Translations under genes and position numbers: made by a program
The notes under the pieces: generated by a model
The model's input: only the letters and a program-made list of their open reading frames with translations
The model's database searches: none
Told to the model about the DNA's origin: nothing
Assembly: GCA_030537495.1 (NCBI GenBank)
Contig: JAUNMH010000003.1
Span: forward strand, 101,429 to 165,428
Source: Clostridia bacterium
GTDB taxonomy: Bacteria > Bacillota > Clostridia > Peptostreptococcales > Anaerovoracaceae
Direction of reading: 5' to 3'
DNA: 64,000 bases
Shown: in pieces, positions 63,997 to 64,000 of the stretch
Layout: every line of letters begins with the position of its first letter
How positions within the stretch are numbered: position 1 is the first letter of the stretch

Positions 63997-64000
63997 AAAT

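Noticed and set aside
1..64000. tRNA, rRNA, IS elements or prophage
   Set aside because: No tRNA cloverleaf, rRNA segment, transposase, integrase or phage gene could be recognised anywhere in the window.

Overview
The window looks like the chromosome of a low-GC (about 40% by eye) anaerobic Gram-positive of the class Clostridia. Support comes from a HrcA/CIRCE heat-shock operon, a clostridial cyclic-lactone (Agr) peptide system, strong AGGAGG ribosome binding sites, two acetyl-CoA hydrolase/CoA-transferase family enzymes, arginine deiminase, an ornithine/alanine racemase-family protein and corrinoid-activation proteins. This fits an amino-acid-fermenting member of the Peptostreptococcales/Anaerovoracaceae neighbourhood; that placement is an inference and no species is claimed. 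No rRNA, tRNA, IS element, prophage or CRISPR array was seen.

Layout. 0.1-7 kb: MFS carrier plus X-prolyl-dipeptidase-like hydrolase; a single ORF fusing homoserine acyltransferase (MetA) to aspartate kinase; a ferredoxin-like protein with an Mrp/NBP35 ATPase. 7-21 kb: FN3 surface protein; AzlCD and AEC transporters; CoA-transferase; NCS2 purine permease; lipoprotein; CaCA exchanger; hydroxyacid dehydrogenase; rdgB-yihY-diacylglycerol kinase. 21-27.6 kb: cell-wall hydrolase, D,D-carboxypeptidase, uvrC, DUF1292 protein, nicotinamidase-like enzyme and nadE.

27.6-34.9 kb is the most accessory-looking part: a complete Agr quorum-sensing set split into two arms. agrC-agrA lie on the minus strand and agrD-agrB on the plus strand. 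Between them sit a secreted C39-type cysteine peptidase and a lipoprotein, and a lipoprotein S41-type peptidase follows agrB. A 12-bp direct repeat with 21-bp period, the geometry expected of a LytTR regulator site, lies upstream of the C39 gene. Glutamine codon choice (many CAA) differs from the flanking core genes, where CAG dominates.

35-43 kb: rpsT, lepA, hemW, a small hypothetical, a CmpB-type membrane protein, and a fusion of a degenerate CapA-like domain to a Mur-ligase-like domain; then a second CoA-transferase. 43.5-51 kb: arcA without arcB/arcC nearby, a RACo-type ASKHA/2Fe-2S protein with a MetH-activation-domain protein and a 26-codon membrane micro-ORF, an OmpR-type two-component system, and an ornithine/alanine racemase-family gene. 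51-64 kb: hrcA-grpE-dnaK-dnaJ behind CIRCE, prmA, rsmE, HIT protein, mtaB, xpt (minus), then rpsU-yqeY and phoH-ybeY-cdd-era, a conserved Firmicutes order that ends exactly at the window edge.
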